A stretch of DNA of 62,000 nt from Cryptomeria japonica (lineage: Eukaryota; Streptophyta; Pinopsida; Cupressales; Cupressaceae). The stretch lies in the NCBI RefSeq assembly GCF_030272615.1, contig NC_081414.1:230765733-230827732 (forward strand). Direction: 5' to 3'. The notes under the pieces are model-generated. The model searched no databases. It worked only from the letters and a program-made list of their open reading frames with translations, and was not told where the DNA came from. Each line of letters starts with the position of its first letter. The stretch's first letter is position 1. Of this stretch, positions 23,166 through 34,317 are shown one piece after another. The position numbers were made by a program, and so were the translations under genes.

Positions 23166-23482
23166 TGCTAGAGTAATCTTTTATTAACTAATAATTATTT
23201 ATTTAATTATTAGTCTATTATACTCTATGGTTAAGCTAAACCTAGGTATCTTATAATTCTTTAGGGTTTTCTCCTTTAGGGTTTCAAGTATCCTCTTATA
23301 AGAATTCTCTCTTTGTATTTTAATAACAACTGTAATTATTGAATTTCATTCTTGTTGCACAATCAATATGACTCCTCTTTTCTAGATCTCTAAATTATGG
23401 CCTCCATACCTTTTTTGCTTCTCTCCTTTTGTGACAGGTGATCTTTGGGAGCTGTAGAGTTGATTTTTCCTCAACTCCAATA
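23166..23482 (+). repeat. copia-2 3' LTR
   Basis: 317 bp. It begins TGCTAGAG (one change from the 5' copy) and ends CTCCAATA, followed by the duplication TATAC. A 12-bp segment near TTTGCATGCAGG of the 5' copy is missing. Confidence 0.92.
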
Positions 23483-23945
23483 TATACATATATACATCTA
23501 TGTATATGCATATATACATATATGCATATTTATAAATATACATATTTGTATATTTATAAATATACATATTTGTATATTTATAAATATACATATTTGTATA
23601 TATATAAATATGCATATATATATATACATAGATGTATACATAGATGTATACACATATGTATATACATACATACATACATACACATATAAATACATCTATG
23701 TATATGTATGTATACATATATGCATATTTATAAATATACATATATGCATATTTATAAATATACATATATGTATATTTATAAATATGCATATATGTATACA
23801 TACATATACATCTATGTATATTTATAAATATGCATATATGTATACATACATATACATCTATGTATATTTATAAATATGCATATATGTATACATACATATA
23901 CATAGATGTATATATATGTATGTATATGTGTGTGTATGTGTGTGT
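23483..23945. repeat. AT-rich tandem array, block 4
   Basis: Several closely similar units of the TTTATAAATATACATAT type, then TGTGTG runs ending near 23945. Continues block 3 across copia-2. Confidence 0.94.
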
Positions 23946-26208
23946 AGGGGTATTTGGGTCTCCTCTTCTGGAAAAGGGGTTAACGTTCTCTTCTTCTTCT
24001 TCCCATATTTCATTTTGAGTTTGTCGATGACTCTAAGACCTAGTCCTAACCATGTTTGAAGCACACATTTGTGGGTGAAAAAGTGTGTGGTTGATGCTTT
24101 GATAGGTCCAAAATTTGTTTGGGTAAGATGTGATGAAGATGTGTTGAAACGTGTATGGATGAGGGATCTGTTGTTACCGAAGGTTGTATATCAACAAAGT
24201 TTCTTTTTGAGATTGCTCGCTTTGTTTCAAATAATTGTGAGATGAGGTGTAACGAGGTTTTGTGTTTAAAAAAAGTACAATCCACCTAGCTATGAGAGGA
24301 TGCACTCAAAGACTAGTTTTAACCTATCTAGATCTGTAGTAATGCCTCTTAGGATGATTGATCCTAGATGTAGAGACACACTAGAAAGTATGTTTTGTTG
24401 GTATGATAAGCAATATCCCAAAGAACTAAGGACAAGACCTCTTTGTGTTGAGAGTTGAATGAATTTTTTGATATTTGGATTGTGAATTTTGAAATGGATG
24501 TGAACCTTGGAATTTCTACTAAAGGAGTATGAATCTGATGATTGATTTTGGAAATGATTTTGAAGTGAGAAAGATGGAAGAAAATGATTATGATGTTTTG
24601 ATTTTGGAAAGATTAGAAGTGAATGACTTAAGAAAATGTAGGAGGATTATGTAAACCTAGGAATCTCTAATAAGTGATTGTCGATTGTGGAATGTATGAT
24701 GGAGGAATGCATTGACTGAGATTGTGACAATATGATAGAGCCCTTCTTTGAAAGAAAGATTGTGATGCAAGTGGTTCTAATTCAAAGTTGTCGGTAAAAC
24801 CATGACTAAAATCATGATATAGATGGATGAAAGTGTGATGTTTCAGCAACAACTTACAGTTTTTGTACAAGAAACTTATTCGCTTTTGGGTTTTCTTTTC
24901 ACTTTGCTTTAGATTTTTGGTTTTTCGATAAATTGACTTCTTGGTGTATTTGAGAGATTTCCAAACATGAAGAATTGATGGCTCTTTCAAGAATGTTGTT
25001 TTGTTTGTTGAGATTGTTGTTGGGGTGTAACTTGTTTCAATTGTTTGAATCCTTTGACAAGAAAACATGTCAAGCACACAAGCACAAATTCTTGCCCTTT
25101 TCAAAAATGGCACAGAAGGTGTGGGTCTCAATCAACCCACTCATGAAATTTTTGACACTGATAATGCATGTATGTTCATAGGCCTAAAGTCGGCCCAAAT
25201 TTCCACTGCTACGAAACAAGACGAAGACAACTCAAATACTTTTTATCCCTAAGGTAATGACCAGTTGCCATATTTTTAGCCCACAACTTGATATTTCTTC
25301 GACTTTGGTACTACATACCTTATGTATCCCGCTGTGGTAGGTAAGGATGTGATGTACTAAGTCTTGCATGAGCATAACAGATATGTGGTCCCTACGATGG
25401 GGGACTTACCACTTTAATCAAGCTACAAGTAGCTTTCCAAAAAAGCCTTGTTTCTACTCAAGGAAATATGTATGGTGAGTATCTTGGGAGGAAAACCTTC
25501 TATGCTCTTGCACTGAACTTTTCACAAATATCCTCAATCAATAGAATGGGTGGGCTTCTAAAATAAGAGGTGTTTAGTAATGTTCAATGCCTTTAGATGT
25601 AAGCTCATTCTGCAGTGATTCACTTAAGAGCCTAGTAACTCACGATGGGCCCCATATGTCCTTTCGAAAAGTTACATTGTAGGAATAGATACACCTATGG
25701 CTACAACTTCAGCTCTCACCTGATTTCTATAGTGGCTCGAAGGATTTACCGCTCAAGGTTGTCCCAAAGGTGATGTGTCCCTTGGTAAACCTCTCTTAAA
25801 AATAGAAAATTTAGAGTGTTACTAACACTTCTCTTGCACCTAAGACCACGAGAGCCAAGGGAGAGGATAGTGTGTATTAGAATTGGGACCACTCTACAAA
25901 TTTGCACAAGCGTGCCAAACACAAAAGACACATGTTCTTTTTAACCCATCATTGCAATGTGATCTATTTGCTACTTGGAGATGTTGCTCCAACAACCATG
26001 ATGTTCTTTTTACCCAAGATAGCAAAATGAAGTGTTCTTTTTAAACTCAAAAAATGACAAGTTGATTGTTCTTTTTAGCCCATATTGCAAGATGTGAATG
26101 TTTGTTTTAGCCAAGATTGCAAGATGTGAATGTTCATTTTAGACCAAGATTGCAAAAATGATATTTCATTTTTCACCCGAATTAAACTATTTTATTAGCA
26201 CATCTCAT

Positions 26209-26300
26209 GAAATTAAAAAAAAGAAAAAAGAAAAAAAAAAAGGTCAAAACTTTAAAAGAAAAAGAAAAATGAAAACAAACACAAAATCAAAAAGCATATA
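26209..26300. repeat. A-rich low-complexity tract in element D
   Basis: AAAAAGAAAAAAGAAAAA-type purine run within the leader-like part of element D. No other meaning apparent. Confidence 0.7.
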
Positions 26301-27059
26301 AAACATAAACCAAAATACAAACAAAATCGATTCCCAAATTAAAAATAAAATCAATGTGACAAAGAGATGTCATATAGGATGTCTATGTTAAAAGTGAATT
26401 TTCTTTTTTAGAAGACTTTAAAAGCTTTCAAGTTTTTTGGATAAAACACAAAGGTTTTGGAAATTTTAAAAACTTTCCAAGGAATTCAATTAAACAAGAC
26501 TTTAGAAGCTTGCAAGTAAATGCCATGCCCAGGAGAGAGCCTCCCTTCCTGTGGGAGCTTTGGAAAAACAAAAAAAAATAGCGACCAACAATGGACACCA
26601 GATTTTTGTTAGCATGTACATAGAAAGTCATGAGAAAAAGTCTCCAGAGTAGTATAATAGACACGTATTTATCCATAAAATATGATAAAATCATGTATTA
26701 ATCCCTGCAACATAAGAATGAGTGTAAGAAGATGCTAGAAGAGACACATGCACACGCTACTTTAAAAGCTTGGAGGAAGCTCACAACACACATTATTCTA
26801 CGGGTTGAGAGCACACCAAAATTTTGAAATTATTTTTCAATGAGACAAACTTCTTAAAGAGGACATTCTAATTTAAAATTGAATGTATCGTGATTCACGT
26901 TGGGTTCACTAAATGATGCTGTGAAAAAAGGATTAGTGGACAATCACAAGGAAATCATATTAGTAAATTTTCAACCATAAGCATAACATGAAGATGAATT
27001 CATTTCAAAAGCATATCAAGAAAGATTAGTAACAAAGCAAATAGGAAAATAAAGAACTA

Positions 27060-28204
27060 GACAAGTCTAATACTCCCCCCCTATGCTTGATGACGTTGGC
27101 TCTTCCCTGTCCTTCTCCTCTTCAAGATCTTGTGGCTACATGAAGTATGCTCTCATCTTAAGCATTCACACCAAGATGACAAATGAAGGTTTGAAGTGGT
27201 TGATGATGGAAATCCTATGGCTATGGCAATGCATAAACTAGGATTTCTATACTATGAGAAAGTTTAAGTCACAATGATAATACACCTATAGTAACAATAT
27301 GCACAATGCTTCCCCTTTGCTTGAGGAATGAGGTTCTATTTATAAGCAAAATAGTGAATTGGGTGGTTGAGATTGAGCAATCTTAACAAGGGCTAGGATT
27401 GAAGGTTATCAATCTATGTGAGGGATTCAATCCAATCCCAAGTTGACAAATGTCACCTTGAGAGGGGTTGAGAGGAGATGGTGGTTACCTTAGGAGGTAA
27501 GGTTGTGGTTGGGTTAGTGGATAACCCATGGATAAAGCCTTTACCCAAGGGATAAACTCTTGTGCATGGGTAATAGGATAACTAGGGTCAAAGCCATGAG
27601 TGCTTGATGAGACCCTTGGGTTAGATTAGGGTTGAGTTAGAGAGAAAGTCTCTAATCATGTGGTAAGGTTGAGTTAACCATTAATGGTGGATAGGAATTT
27701 GGGGGACAAATTTGTAATATTCCTTCCAAATTTGGGGCACTCAACAAGTTAACTTGTTGAAGAAATGATACCTTTAATGCATTTAGAAGACTTTCTTCCA
27801 AATTTGAGAAGTGACCTCAAATTTAGGGAAAGTATATGATTAGGAGATTAGACATGATTAGGATGAGATTATGAGGTTTCTAGAAGGATAAGTAGGAGGC
27901 AAGTGGGAAATGTAGGATAATGCAAGTGAGAGGGTTTTAGAGATTCAAATATGAGAGAGGATTTTAGGGATTTAAATAAATGTTGATTTATTTAAATGTG
28001 GAGAGGAGTTAATTAAACAAATATGCTTTGTTTATTTAATTAATTGCCAGAACATGGTTTAATGAATTAAATTAAATAAATTAAATAATTTATTTAATTA
28101 ATAAAAGAATATAGTTAGGATGAATTAATTAAATTAATTAATGTCGATCAATAGTTAAATAATCAAATAAATACTAAGTATTCATTTAATTAAGTGTACA
28201 AATT
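27060..28204 (-). repeat. LTR-like part of element D
   Basis: Long shared stretches with the solo LTR 43829-45186, such as AAGGGCTAGGATTGAA, CCCAAGTTGACAAATGTCAC and GGGGCACTCAACAAGTTAA, in the same order and orientation. It also contains about 100 bp around 27513-27600 that the solo LTR lacks. The left boundary is not resolved. Confidence 0.7.
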
Positions 28205-28358
28205 TAGGTGTGTGTATATATATATATAGATATGCATGTGTATATATACATACACATATATGTATATATATATGTGTGTGTATATATATTTGTAAATTTA
28301 TAAATATGCATGTGTATATATACATACACATAGATGTATACATATACATATATGTATA

Positions 28359-28400
<42 letters not shown>

Positions 28401-28923
28401 CATATGTACATATACATATACATATATAGACACACACATATATATACATCTATATGTAGACATATATACATATATGCATATTTATAAATATACATATTTG
28501 TATATATATCAATATGCATATATGTATGTAGACATATACATAGATGTATATATATGTATGTATATGTGTACGCATGTATGTATGCATATGTATGTATGTA
28601 TGTATATATACATACATGTACATACATATAAATATACATATATGTGTACATACATACATATACATATATACATATATATACATATGTATATAGATAGATA
28701 TCTATGTGTATGTATATATATACATATATACACATACATATATACATATACACACACATATATACACATATATTTATAAATATGCATATATTTATATATA
28801 CATATACATAGATGTATATATATGTATTTATATGTTTGTATATATATGGGTATATATATGTGTGTGTGTATCTATATAAATATATGGGTATATGCACATA
28901 TATATATATATATATATGTATAC

Positions 28924-28967
<44 letters not shown>

Positions 28968-29060
28968 TTATATGTATATGTTTATATATGTATACATATA
29001 CATATATATATATGTAGATATACACATATACATACATACATACATTTACATAATGTAATT
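28205..29060. repeat. AT-rich tandem array, block 5
   Basis: The same array, with a TG run at about 28361-28398 and long TATATA runs near 28890-28960. It fades into unique AT-rich sequence after 29060. Confidence 0.94.
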
Positions 29061-30415
29061 ATATATTTGTTCATTATATATATATATAAATATATATATC
29101 ACATTCCTTTTCATACATGCATATATGTATAAAATTATTTACACTTGTAACATATTTATCTGTACATATAATTATTCGTTGAAAAGATGATATAATCTCT
29201 AAAGTTTTACCCACTAACGAAAGCGAGATTTAACGCAAAGCGAAAGACCGATCCAAGGTCAAACACTAGGGTTTAACAAAGACAACTTACAAAATGTATT
29301 TGACCCATCACAAATTGACTGTGACACTTACTCTTGACCATAGCAACTTAAGTGTGTATGTGTGTAGGTCTTGAGATGACATCAACATATTTTCCCTCTG
29401 TTTATACTCTCTCGGATGATTCTCTCCCTTTTATTTTGGTAGGATGAACTTGATGAACTCCTTCCTAGATATCACTTGGACAATCAAACATGTGATTAGA
29501 CCACTTCCATACATAAAGTCATATTCCATAATAAAACATTTTTGCATTTCAAACTCATCACAAAATGAACAATTTAATCCATGTCTTTCATTGCAAGTTT
29601 CAAAACACACTAGAAACCAAATTGACATCATAACACATTATTCCTGACAATTCATCCAAATTTATAGTTATACTACCCTTATACCATGAAAGTTAAAATC
29701 ATAAACCATCCAGAATTGGAATGAAATAATAAATAAAATTTGGGGATGTAACACAATCAACCACATAATACTGGTCAACATAATCGTCAGAACAATGATT
29801 ACACAAATGATACCAGTCACACCCTATTGCCCCCATATTTGGCATACCTAAAATTTTAATTTCAAATCGATCTCAGTATCGAGTAAAGATCTAATAGGTG
29901 TTTATGCGTAAGTAGTGAGCACGTGGTCCAAGGTCGTTGCTAGTCAAAATATGAAAAAATGGATGAATTTTGGAAATTACCAAGAATTGAGGGAAATCAT
30001 TTGATAGACATTCCCTTAGCATCATTATGTGTCATGTGGCCAATTTTCGCATGAACCCAGTTCATAGTTTGTCATATTGTAAACTTTCAAATTTTGGTGT
30101 TTGTCGCCTAGAAATGATTAAAATCTCTCATTTTAGGATTTGTCATGAGGAGTAAATGATGTTGTTGGCTCTTTTCCTTACCATCGACATGTGTTTCAAA
30201 TTTCAGAATCTAACTCCCTACCGTTTAAAGATATGGTCATTTTTCTCAAGCCCGAGCATTAAATTTAAAATATTAAATTATTTTTCTAATAAATAATTTA
30301 ATATTTTGGTCATTTGAGGGAAAAAGTTGTCTAAAAACATAATTTTCATTTTTCCTTTATTTTCCTCCATGGTCGATGGTTTCTGGAGGTCAAGGTCATA
30401 GTCTTTGAAAGAAAT
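29061..30415. other. AT-rich non-coding sequence, nothing recognised
   Basis: No reading frame above about 70 codons and no LTR ends. An 8-base match to the iMet primer site at about 29806 is too short to use. Confidence 0.5.
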
Positions 30416-30641
30416 GGTTAAAGATGCTCCATTTTCGAGCATTTTTAACCCATAATCTTAACCTTTGAAAAAAAATGGTTAGGAATGCTCCGTTTTCGAG
30501 CATTATTAACCCATATTTATAACCTCTCTCAAAAAGGTCAGGAATGCTCCAAAATGGAGCATCTCTAACCTTATTTCCTAACCTTGTGGGCTCGCTTTGT
30601 CAAAAAGATTAGAAATGCTCCGTTTTGGAGCATTCTTAACC
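30416..30641. repeat. Tandem row of four 35-nt hairpins
   Basis: Inverted repeats at 30416-30450, 30477-30511, 30536-30570 and 30607-30641 share the core ATGCTC...GAGCAT. Outer arms are of the GGTTA...TAACC type, and the loop is 5-7 nt. Start-to-start spacing is 61, 59 and 71 bp, so this is a degenerate tandem repeat whose unit contains a hairpin. Arms carry several differences between units, and pairing is kept at most of them. Confidence 0.8.
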
Positions 30642-30722
30642 TCCTCCATAAGAGTTATAAAAAAAATGTTTCAAACAATAGTATGGACATTCATCAAGGT
30701 GGCACTGGAAAACATAATTTCA

Positions 30723-32345
30723 GATGATGGAAGCATCGACATTGGACGTGAATGGTTTGGCATAATGTATATGATGAGTATTTGACAGAGTGCAAGTGCA
30801 GTTGACAGATGTAAAGTCGAATTCCAAAACCTTTAAATGGAGATTTATTCAAGCATTAAGGATAGAGGAATCACATCAGATGTTGTAGTCGCAACTGCTC
30901 TGGTAAACATGCATGCATCGTGGAGCATAGACAAAGCAAGTGAAATGCTTGACAAAATGCCTTAAAGAAATGTGGTCTCATTTAATGCAATGATCGCAGG
31001 TTATGCACAAAACCAGTCATGACATTTATCAAAGCATTAAAGATAGAGAAATTTCATCAGGTGTTATCGTTGCAACTGCATACACACATGATAAAGCCAT
31101 TAATTGATTTGTAATGGTGCAATTGTTGTGGTGACATGACTGCAAATCATGGGAGCATAGATAATACACATGCACATGAACTATTGTAGAAATGCAGAAT
31201 ATGGAATTATAGACAATGCCCATGAAGTGTTTGACAAAATACGGTGTTGCAGAACGCGAAAGCATAGACAAAGCACATTGAGATGTTTAACATAACACCA
31301 TGGTTGTGGGAGATGTATCAAAAGTGGAAGCCTAGATTAGGTGTGAACCATTTGTCAGAATGCCTCAACGAACTATCATCCCAGAGAATTATATATATGA
31401 TTGCAATATGTGCATCATGGTAAACATTACTCCAACCGTGGAAGCATGGAGGAATTACGAGCTGCTCTGTTTGGCTAGTTAGAATCACACTCTGCTGCAA
31501 GTTCTTTGTCAATTACCAATCATGGCAGGAGAGCAAGGAATCATGCAAATCGTGGTTAAAATGTATTGAATAGTGGAAGCTTAGACACAACAAGTGAAAT
31601 GTTTGACAGGATGCCAAAGGCAAAATATGGAAACATAGACAAGCACGTGAAATGTTTGATAGACATGCCACATGAAATGTAGATCGTGGAAGGCGTAGCC
31701 AAGGCAAGTGAACTGGCTGACAAACTGCTTCAAGAATGTGACTACATAGTTAATGTACGTGAGTTGTTTGAAATAATGCATGCAAGGTTCAACAGTTGGT
31801 TTGTTCATGAACTCAAACAAGGTGGTTTCAGCTACCTTCAAGATATACATGCCACTAACTATTGTGTGGACATACCTTAACCAAAGCCATAAACCGCTTA
31901 ACAGAAAAATGCATTTGTAATGTTGCAGAATATGGAAGCATAGACGATGCATGTAAATTGTCTGATGTAATGCTTCAAAGAAACGTCATCTTATGGAATG
32001 CTTGATTGCAGATTTTTGACTAACATGGATTAGTCGAAAAGGCTTTGAAAACTTTTGAGAGCAAATGCACATAACAGATGAAATTGGCGGGTACATAGCC
32101 CAAATCTTTTTTGATATCCTCTTGGCCCGTGAGCAGGAGCTTTTGAATAATATATAGACATCCACCAAATCACGATATACGAAGATTTTAGTCAGTGTTC
32201 TCAAAGTCTGTGTAAAGGATATTGGGGAATAGGCAATGAATGCCTCAAAATAATGCCAGCTAATGGAATGCAATGATTATAGTGAGTGCACAAAATAGAT
32301 CTCTTGAAAAGGCTTTAGAAACTTCAAGCAAATGCAAATGACAGA
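30723..32345 (+). pseudogene. Pentatricopeptide repeat (PPR) gene remnant
   Basis: PPR proteins bind organelle RNA through tandem 31-36-residue helical repeats. The clearest part is 30846-31020: one frame reads IKDRGITSDVVVATALV, then SIDKASEMLDKMP, a TAA, then RNVVSFNAMIAGYAQN. This is the standard succession of a land-plant PLS-type PPR protein. A second copy of the IKDREISSGVIVATA text follows at 31021-31080. At least seven further remnants of the GSID-A-E-F-D-MP motif occur at about 30729, 31155, 31200, 31258, 31572, 31629 and 31929, the last with QRNVILWNA. EKALKTF-like pieces occur near 32035 and 32293. Frequent stops and frameshifts rule out a functional protein. It is the only sign of a host gene in the window. 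Confidence 0.8.
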
Positions 32346-33960
32346 ATGCGAGGCACCTTAGAAGCTTGATTGATCGCCCCAAGGAATGTCATCACAAAGA
32401 AGAAGATGAAATGTTTGCGTCATACATATTATGAAAAGATAAGGAAGGATAGGTCAAAGTCCAAGTTTTGATATTAATTTATCATTTATCATGGATAACA
32501 TCTATATATATCATTTCTAAAGCTTTTTGTCTTTGAGATTTTGCAAAGGGTCTATATAAAAAGAGGTTTATTTATTATAGATGATGTGAAGTTGGAATGT
32601 TTCATCAAAGGAAAGTTGATGGCGAATAGCTACTTTATTATGCAAATGATCAAAGTAGCAACTTGTGGATGGTTGGATAGTGAGATGGTTACAAGCACCA
32701 TAAATGAATTAGACGAAGATGTAGAGTACCTCAATATAACTCGTAACTTTGTTTTTCACCAAAGTTATAAAGTTTCAAGTTGTTCTTTTTGTAAATGTGG
32801 CTTTTGTCACTCATTTTTGTAAATGTGGCTTTTGTCACTCATTGTAACTAAAGGTTAGAAAGTGGACCTCATTCACATAAAAGTGAATTAGTTTCTAACT
32901 AAGCTCTTTTTGCATAAAAATGAGTTAGTTACTAAGGTGGTTAGTCTGGGAAGCCTAAAGACAAGGATTTTGCATTGTAGAGGGGAGACTTTTTACGGAG
33001 GGGAAAACTTAGATGGAATTCTAGGAGAAACTTGTAATGACATTTTGATTTTCACTATGTATAGAAAGGATTTTGGACTTGTATATTTCTAAAGGATAAT
33101 GAAGAATACGTCTTAGTTCATGTGATCTAAATGTATTCATGTGTTATCATTGTTGATTTCTCGTATGTCAATTTGGTAGTCTTTTAATGCATATGTGATT
33201 TGTACAATTGATGTGATGATGCACAAGCAACCTTTGGTATCTCAATTTGAATGTGTTAAAGTATCTTATCTCTCTGTATGTTGAGATTTGTCATTTTTCT
33301 TTATCGTCATCCAATGGCTAAGTATATTACCTTATAAACTTCTCTTGTAATTTGTTGCTAATGTTGAAAAATCTTAGTTGATGGTCGTATTTCTATTGTT
33401 GGGGTTTCTATCTTTATTTCTTTTTAGTTTATGTTTTCTCCTTTATGTACTTTTAGGTTAAAAGTACACAAAAATCCTAAATACCCCTATCATACAAGGG
33501 AGCTGCCCCTCTCAAACGCAGAGGAAGATTGTGGTTTCACTTCAATCTCTCCAATTGTTGGAATGTTTGTCACTGCTCATCAGGCAAACAGGGTCAGTTT
33601 CAGATAAACGACCACAGTGACAAATCTGTTTACCAACACACCCATAAATAACATGCCAACCAACACTACCAACAATACCATAACTACCAAAACACCTTCG
33701 AAATCTCCAACCAATAACATACCTATCAATGCCAACATGTGAACTACGTTCCTCCATCTTTTGGCCAAAACATGGTAATGACTCAAGGAAGTGGATTGCA
33801 AACTATAGAGACTTTAACACAAAAAATTCAAGCCCTCCAATAAAATCTACCAAATATACTTTTAGGGGCCCCAACTAAGCGATACACATTGGGGGACATT
33901 TGTTCTTACCCATTTGATAGAAACATACCAATGTGACCTTTTCCCCCAAATTTTTAAGTA
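32346..33960. other. Non-coding sequence with a 27-bp tandem duplication
   Basis: A perfect direct repeat of 27 bp (32787-32813 and 32815-32841, text TGTAAATGTGGCTTTTGTC) is present. A 93-codon plus-strand frame ending at 32822 runs into this repeat and shows no recognisable feature. From about 33640 an Asn/Thr/Pro-rich stretch in several frames is probably the decayed start of the gag fragment that follows. Confidence 0.5.
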
Positions 33961-34317
33961 CCTAATTTTGGAAAGTATAAGGGGAAAGGTGAACCTAAAG
34001 ATCATATTAGAGAATTTTTCACAACATGTATAGAGGTGGCCTACAATGATACTTATATAATTCACCTCTTTCCATGTAGCTTAAGAAGACAAGCTCTAGA
34101 GTGGTTTTCATGATTACCTGCTAGAATTAGATCCTTTAGTGAGCTAGCTGAGAAATTCATCGCACACTTCTCCTACAATATTCAGAATGAAGTCAACATG
34201 ATAACTTTATGCAACACCAAACAAAGAAATAGAGAATCCTTTCCCTCCTTCCTACAAAGATGGAGAAGTTTAGTTGGGAGATGTCCTTATCATATTCTAC
34301 AAAAAATAAATGATTGA
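33961..34317 (+). pseudogene. Orphan Ty3/gypsy-type gag fragment
   Basis: A single plus-strand frame with the retrotransposon gag signature: KGKGEPKDHIREF, then RRQALEWF, FSELAEKFIAHFSYNI, ITLCNTKQR and FPSFLQRWR. This is the capsid domain that assembles the particle. A TGA at 34111-34113 replaces an expected Arg codon, and the frame ends at a TGA at 34315-34317. No zinc knuckle, pol, LTR or primer site was found nearby, so it is an isolated relic. It differs from the gag of the chromovirus at 45498-46118. Confidence 0.85.

Larger units (their letters stand above)
20562..23482 (+). mobile_element. copia-2: non-autonomous copia-related LTR element
   Basis: 2921 bp with LTRs of 329 and 317 bp, a perfect primer site, a polypurine tract, and the exact 5-bp duplication TATAC on both sides (20557-20561 and 23483-23487). 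It inserted into the AT-rich array. LTRs, leader and the last 180 bp of the interior are related to copia-1, but gag, protease, integrase, RT and RNase H are all absent. It therefore depended on enzymes made by a relative such as copia-1. The LTR end reads ATA rather than CA just before the primer site, in both copies. Confidence 0.93.
23946..28204 (-). mobile_element. Element D: truncated relative of element B
   Basis: Flanked by array on both sides. The right end matches the end of B and the solo LTR (TTTAGGTGT) but lacks the last few bases. The right third (about 27060-28204) is LTR-like and is clearly homologous to the solo LTR at 44380-45180. The part to its left resembles the leader of B. 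The minus-strand TATA box at 27337-27344 supports minus orientation. No left LTR is present, so I read it as a 5' LTR plus leader, truncated on the left. No pol domain. A 154-codon minus-strand frame at 24667-25131 shows no recognisable feature and I do not count it as a gene. Confidence 0.65.

Noticed and set aside
24667-25131. 154-codon minus-strand frame in element D
   Set aside because: No recognisable motif and no second copy checked; treated as chance openness in a leader-like region.
29800-29815. Primer-site-like TGGTATCA on the minus strand
   Set aside because: Only eight bases match, and no LTR terminus adjoins it.
30416-30641. Regularly spaced repeats as a CRISPR array
   Set aside because: Units are degenerate, spacers are not unique inserts of even length, the context is plant nuclear and no cas genes are present.
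32541-32822. 93-codon plus-strand frame
   Set aside because: Ends within the 27-bp tandem duplication and shows no known feature.
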